Part shown: positions 31,847 to 32,042 of the stretch, piece after piece
How the letters are laid out: each line of letters begins with the position of its first letter
How positions within the stretch are numbered: the stretch's first letter is position 1
From: Candidatus Solibacter sp.
GTDB taxonomy: Bacteria; Acidobacteriota; Terriglobia; Bryobacterales; Bryobacteraceae
Assembly (NCBI GenBank): GCA_025463045.1
Contig: JAOAPT010000009.1
Coordinates: 1 to 32,042, forward strand
Reading direction: 5' to 3'
Length of the DNA: 32,042 bases
Made by a program: the position numbers and the translations under genes
The notes under the pieces: generated by a model
The model's database searches: none
Seen by the model: the letters and a program-made list of their open reading frames with translations, nothing else
Told to the model about the DNA's origin: nothing

Positions 31847-32042
31847 TCAATTATTTCCGCTCTTCGCGATCTCGACCGCGTACACGTGCACCGGACCCAG
31901 CATGTTCGAGCGGAAGACCACCCATTTCATATCCGGCGAGAACGTGACATTGGGCTCCAGCCTGTAATCGTGCTTGCTCATATTGACCAGGCGCTCGGAC
32001 TTGAAGAACCCGGTATCGATCAGGCTGTCGGAGTTCGCCGCC
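31847..32042 (-). CDS. C-terminal end of an oligogalacturonate-lyase-like protein
   Basis: Only the last 64 residues are in the window. They include GFFKSERLVNMSKHDY, RLEPNVTFSPDMKWVVFRSN and GPVHVYAVEIAKSGNN, which resemble the last blades of the seven-bladed propeller of oligogalacturonide lyase (PF14583). In that family the enzyme cleaves short unsaturated pectin fragments. A TolB/WD40-type propeller with another role cannot be excluded from so little sequence. The TGA is at 31847-31849, 19 bases before hicB. The hexuronate-type MFS gene 2.5 kb away fits a pectin link, but this is inference. Confidence 0.65.
   Translation of the reverse strand, partial: AANSDSLIDTGFFKSERLVNMSKHDYRLEPNVTFSPDMKWVVFRSNMLGPVHVYAVEIAKSGNN

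Overview
The window reads as high-GC chromosome from an Acidobacteriota bacterium of the Solibacter/Bryobacter kind (Bryobacterales). That placement is inferred from family content. There is an ADOP-type permease paired with a PadR regulator, two secreted proteins that end in the Solibacter C-terminal domain (TIGR03437), SBBP and BACON repeats, a PEP-CTERM protein, and a zinc-ribbon Ser/Thr kinase with TPRs. No phage, IS element, CRISPR array, rRNA or tRNA was seen.

Positions 1-7949 (all minus strand) form a long co-directional block. Transcription runs glnA, a MOSC-domain gene, glnE, kdpD, kdpE, a universal-stress-like gene, a 27-residue membrane microprotein, kdpF and kdpA (cut by the window edge). 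Most junctions overlap or are separated by a few bases. Nitrogen assimilation (glutamine synthetase and its adenylyltransferase) therefore abuts high-affinity potassium uptake and its sensor. KdpD lacks the usual cytoplasmic sensor half, and a separate Usp-like protein sits in the same run of genes.

Positions 7950-8448 hold no convincing gene but several GC-rich hairpins, possibly a structured RNA. Plus-strand genes follow: rsmI, a secreted serine beta-lactamase-like hydrolase interrupted by an in-frame amber codon, and a 1032-residue secreted beta-propeller protein. A Tat-exported aldo/keto reductase (minus) faces a divergent padR-ADOP pair across a compact promoter region. Next come the Ser/Thr kinase and the PEP-CTERM protein.

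Positions 22038-31849 are again minus strand. They hold pxpB-pxpC-pxpA (5-oxoprolinase, giving glutamate) followed by a BACON-domain secreted protein, a 430-bp repeat-rich spacer, an MFS transporter with a YfhO-like membrane protein, and an N-acyl-D-amino-acid-deacylase-like amidohydrolase with a small coiled-coil-like protein. The right edge has a decayed hicBA toxin-antitoxin locus and the 3' end of an oligogalacturonate-lyase-like gene.

A recurring feature is a -10-like hexamer only 6-10 bases before the start codon, with no good Shine-Dalgarno sequence (rsmI, padR, BACON gene, MFS gene, deacylase). This suggests frequent leaderless mRNAs. I did not find a clearly new multi-gene system. 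The best leads are the split Kdp sensor, the glnA-MOSC-glnE arrangement, the nested propeller protein, the amber-split hydrolase, the hicB/hicA fusion remnant and the structured region before rsmI.
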